Positions 62,494-64,000 of a DNA stretch of 64,000 bases are shown in pieces; the first letter of the stretch is position 1; the number at the start of each line of letters is the position of its first letter. A program made the position numbers and the translations under genes. This DNA comes from Panulirus ornatus (Eukaryota > Arthropoda > Malacostraca > Decapoda > Palinuridae): contig NC_092241.1 of assembly GCF_036320965.1 (NCBI RefSeq), forward strand, positions 9,036,569-9,100,568, in the 5' to 3' direction. Below the pieces are notes generated by a model, which saw only the letters and a program-made list of their open reading frames with translations, was not told the DNA's origin and made no database searches.

Positions 62494-64000
62494 CTGCAAT
62501 TAAAAAAAAGTTACACATTATGGTTGCATCAAAAATATATATCTCGGAAAGGGGAAATGGAAATACACTTTCCTTTTAGATGCTGAAGAAGTGACTTTTT
62601 TTTTACATTTCTTAAAGGAAAAATTATAAAAAATTTAATTCATGTATTTTTATCATTAGAGGACAGAAAAATCAACTGTAAACTGAAAGTGAAGCAGAAA
62701 ATACTGCTGAGCAAAACATGTTTAATTCACTAATACAACTCCAGTATTAAATTTGCTAAAATTCCTACCTCTCATGTTACTGTGGAAAGGAGGAAAAGTC
62801 TGCCTTTTCCCACTGTACCACTGGGAACTTTGTGGAGAATCTTTTTATTATCTATGTACACTTTTCCAAACTATAACACTGCTCACAAATTACTTTACAC
62901 AGTCATTTCATTTTACCTTTGTGGTCTTATGAAGTAGGTGCCTCAAGTACAGTACACTTAGTCATCCTTTCTACATTCATTTTCTTGAACCATTCACTAG
63001 GACACAATTCCTCCCCTTTTTTATGGCATCCTAGCCTCAAGGCTTGGGATTCATTTCTCCCACTTTTTTCAAATTCCTCTGACTGCATATCCTTTCGGGT
63101 TGATAACTAATTCACCTAAGGATGAACACAAAGTACCAATTCAAATACTTGTTATAAAAGAATCATAGCCATAGAAGTTATTTACAGCTCCTCAGGAGTT
63201 TGTTGATTTCCCCTTAAAGTTGAAAAGGTTACAAATAAAGGGGAAGACAAAGAGAAGAGAATTTCACAGCTTTGCTTGATCAAGGAAAGGAGGAGGTATC
63301 GTAACATTCAACCTTCATGTGGATAGTATCTACACAGAAACTATAGGAGCATCAGCTAGTCATGTGCCATGGATTTAGGCCATATTGTTTGACTCATGCA
63401 AATAACTCTTGGGAGCAGTGGCCAAAATGATACCTGAAGATCGGAATCAGGACTGCAACATCATTGTGGATGGAAAGGTATTGGTTGAAGAGATGCAATA
63501 ACTGAAGTTAATAAGGGGAAGGCTTTTAATTCCACTCTGGCTAACGAGAGACATGGAAGATGAGCCACTCTAGACATGAACAAATGAGATCTTGAAGGTA
63601 TGAGAGAGCCCAACAGGAATGAACAACATATTAATTCAATGGTAGAAAATGAGTGAGATTTAGAAATGTTAAAAGTTGCATTTCTGCACTTAAATTTTTC
63701 TACATTACTGCTTTCCCATTTTGCAACAAAGTGAGAAATGTCCAGTGCAAGAAATCAGAGAAGAAAAATTAATTCAAATTTGTAATGTGGAATCATCGAT
63801 GTGGATACTATGAAGAAGTTGCTTCAACAGTAATTAAGGCAATGGAAAGACTAGAAAGAAAGAGAAGCTGAAAACCCAGGGAACAGAAGTTATGTTGTGT
63901 CCTGTCAAATGATTTAAAGATATCAAGGGCTGAAACAAAATATTTACCAAAATCTCAAAAGAGAGAGAGAGAGAGAGAGGAGAACCAGATATGAATCACA
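62494..64000. other. Intron or flank of the Spätzle-like gene
   Basis: No further exon was recognised on the - strand. The stretch holds the ancient repeat copy B (63190-63690) and a short (GA)n run at 63960-63979. Confidence 0.4.
63190..63690 (+). repeat. Ancient interspersed repeat, copy B
   Basis: Diverged partner of 5220-5900, same orientation, with the shared phrases listed there, including CACAGAAACTATAGGAGCA and GGGAGCAGTGGCCAAAATG. Family unknown. Confidence 0.5.

Overview
This is a repeat-saturated stretch of animal nuclear DNA. It has small exons separated by kilobase introns with GT/AG borders, long microsatellites, and many copies of one non-LTR retrotransposon. The retrotransposon style and a Spätzle-like ligand point to an arthropod, most likely a decapod crustacean. 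That assignment rests on family resemblance only. No rRNA, tRNA, CRISPR array or bacterial gene organisation was seen.

Host genes. (1) A HAD-family phosphatase matching N-acylneuraminate-9-phosphatase (NANP) lies on the + strand, with exons at 10933-11116, 13896-14012, 17694-17830 and 23799-24011. The phases agree across all three introns. The N-terminal exon with HAD motif I was not found. (2) An unrecognised gene shows only a terminal exon at 47604-47678, followed by a 3' UTR carrying a 43-bp tandem repeat and an AATAAA at 48377. (3) A Spätzle-like cystine-knot gene lies on the - strand, with its last two exons at 62347-62493 and 61936-62194; the rest lies upstream, probably past the right edge. 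A CRE/YY1-type promoter candidate sits near 27.0 kb.

Mobile elements. One LINE family dominates. It encodes an apurinic-type endonuclease (APE) plus reverse transcriptase (RT) and is RTE-like. More than twenty copies or fragments occur on both strands, mostly 5' truncated, several with target-site duplications (TSDs) readable by eye. The best copy (29049-31937, -) keeps one open frame of 880 codons. Copies are nested in each other at 15.0-16.9 kb, 49.5-52.3 kb and 53.3-61.7 kb. A short non-autonomous repeat shares both its 5' region and its 3' tail motif with the LINE.

Tandem arrays. A ~300-bp array (18.7-21.06 kb) inside the last visible NANP intron was invaded by two LINEs. A ~1.55-1.74 kb array of five units (37.6-47.4 kb) carries a perfect nuclear-receptor DR1 motif in every unit and was invaded by one LINE.

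Most notable signals. The LINE at 12182-13877 has a ~450-bp segment with dozens of one-way A-to-G changes on the element sense strand, as expected from ADAR editing of its RNA before integration. The 5' end of that same LINE stops about 18 bp before a NANP 3' splice site. The conserved DR1 array and the LINE-derived short element are the next best candidates for new biology.
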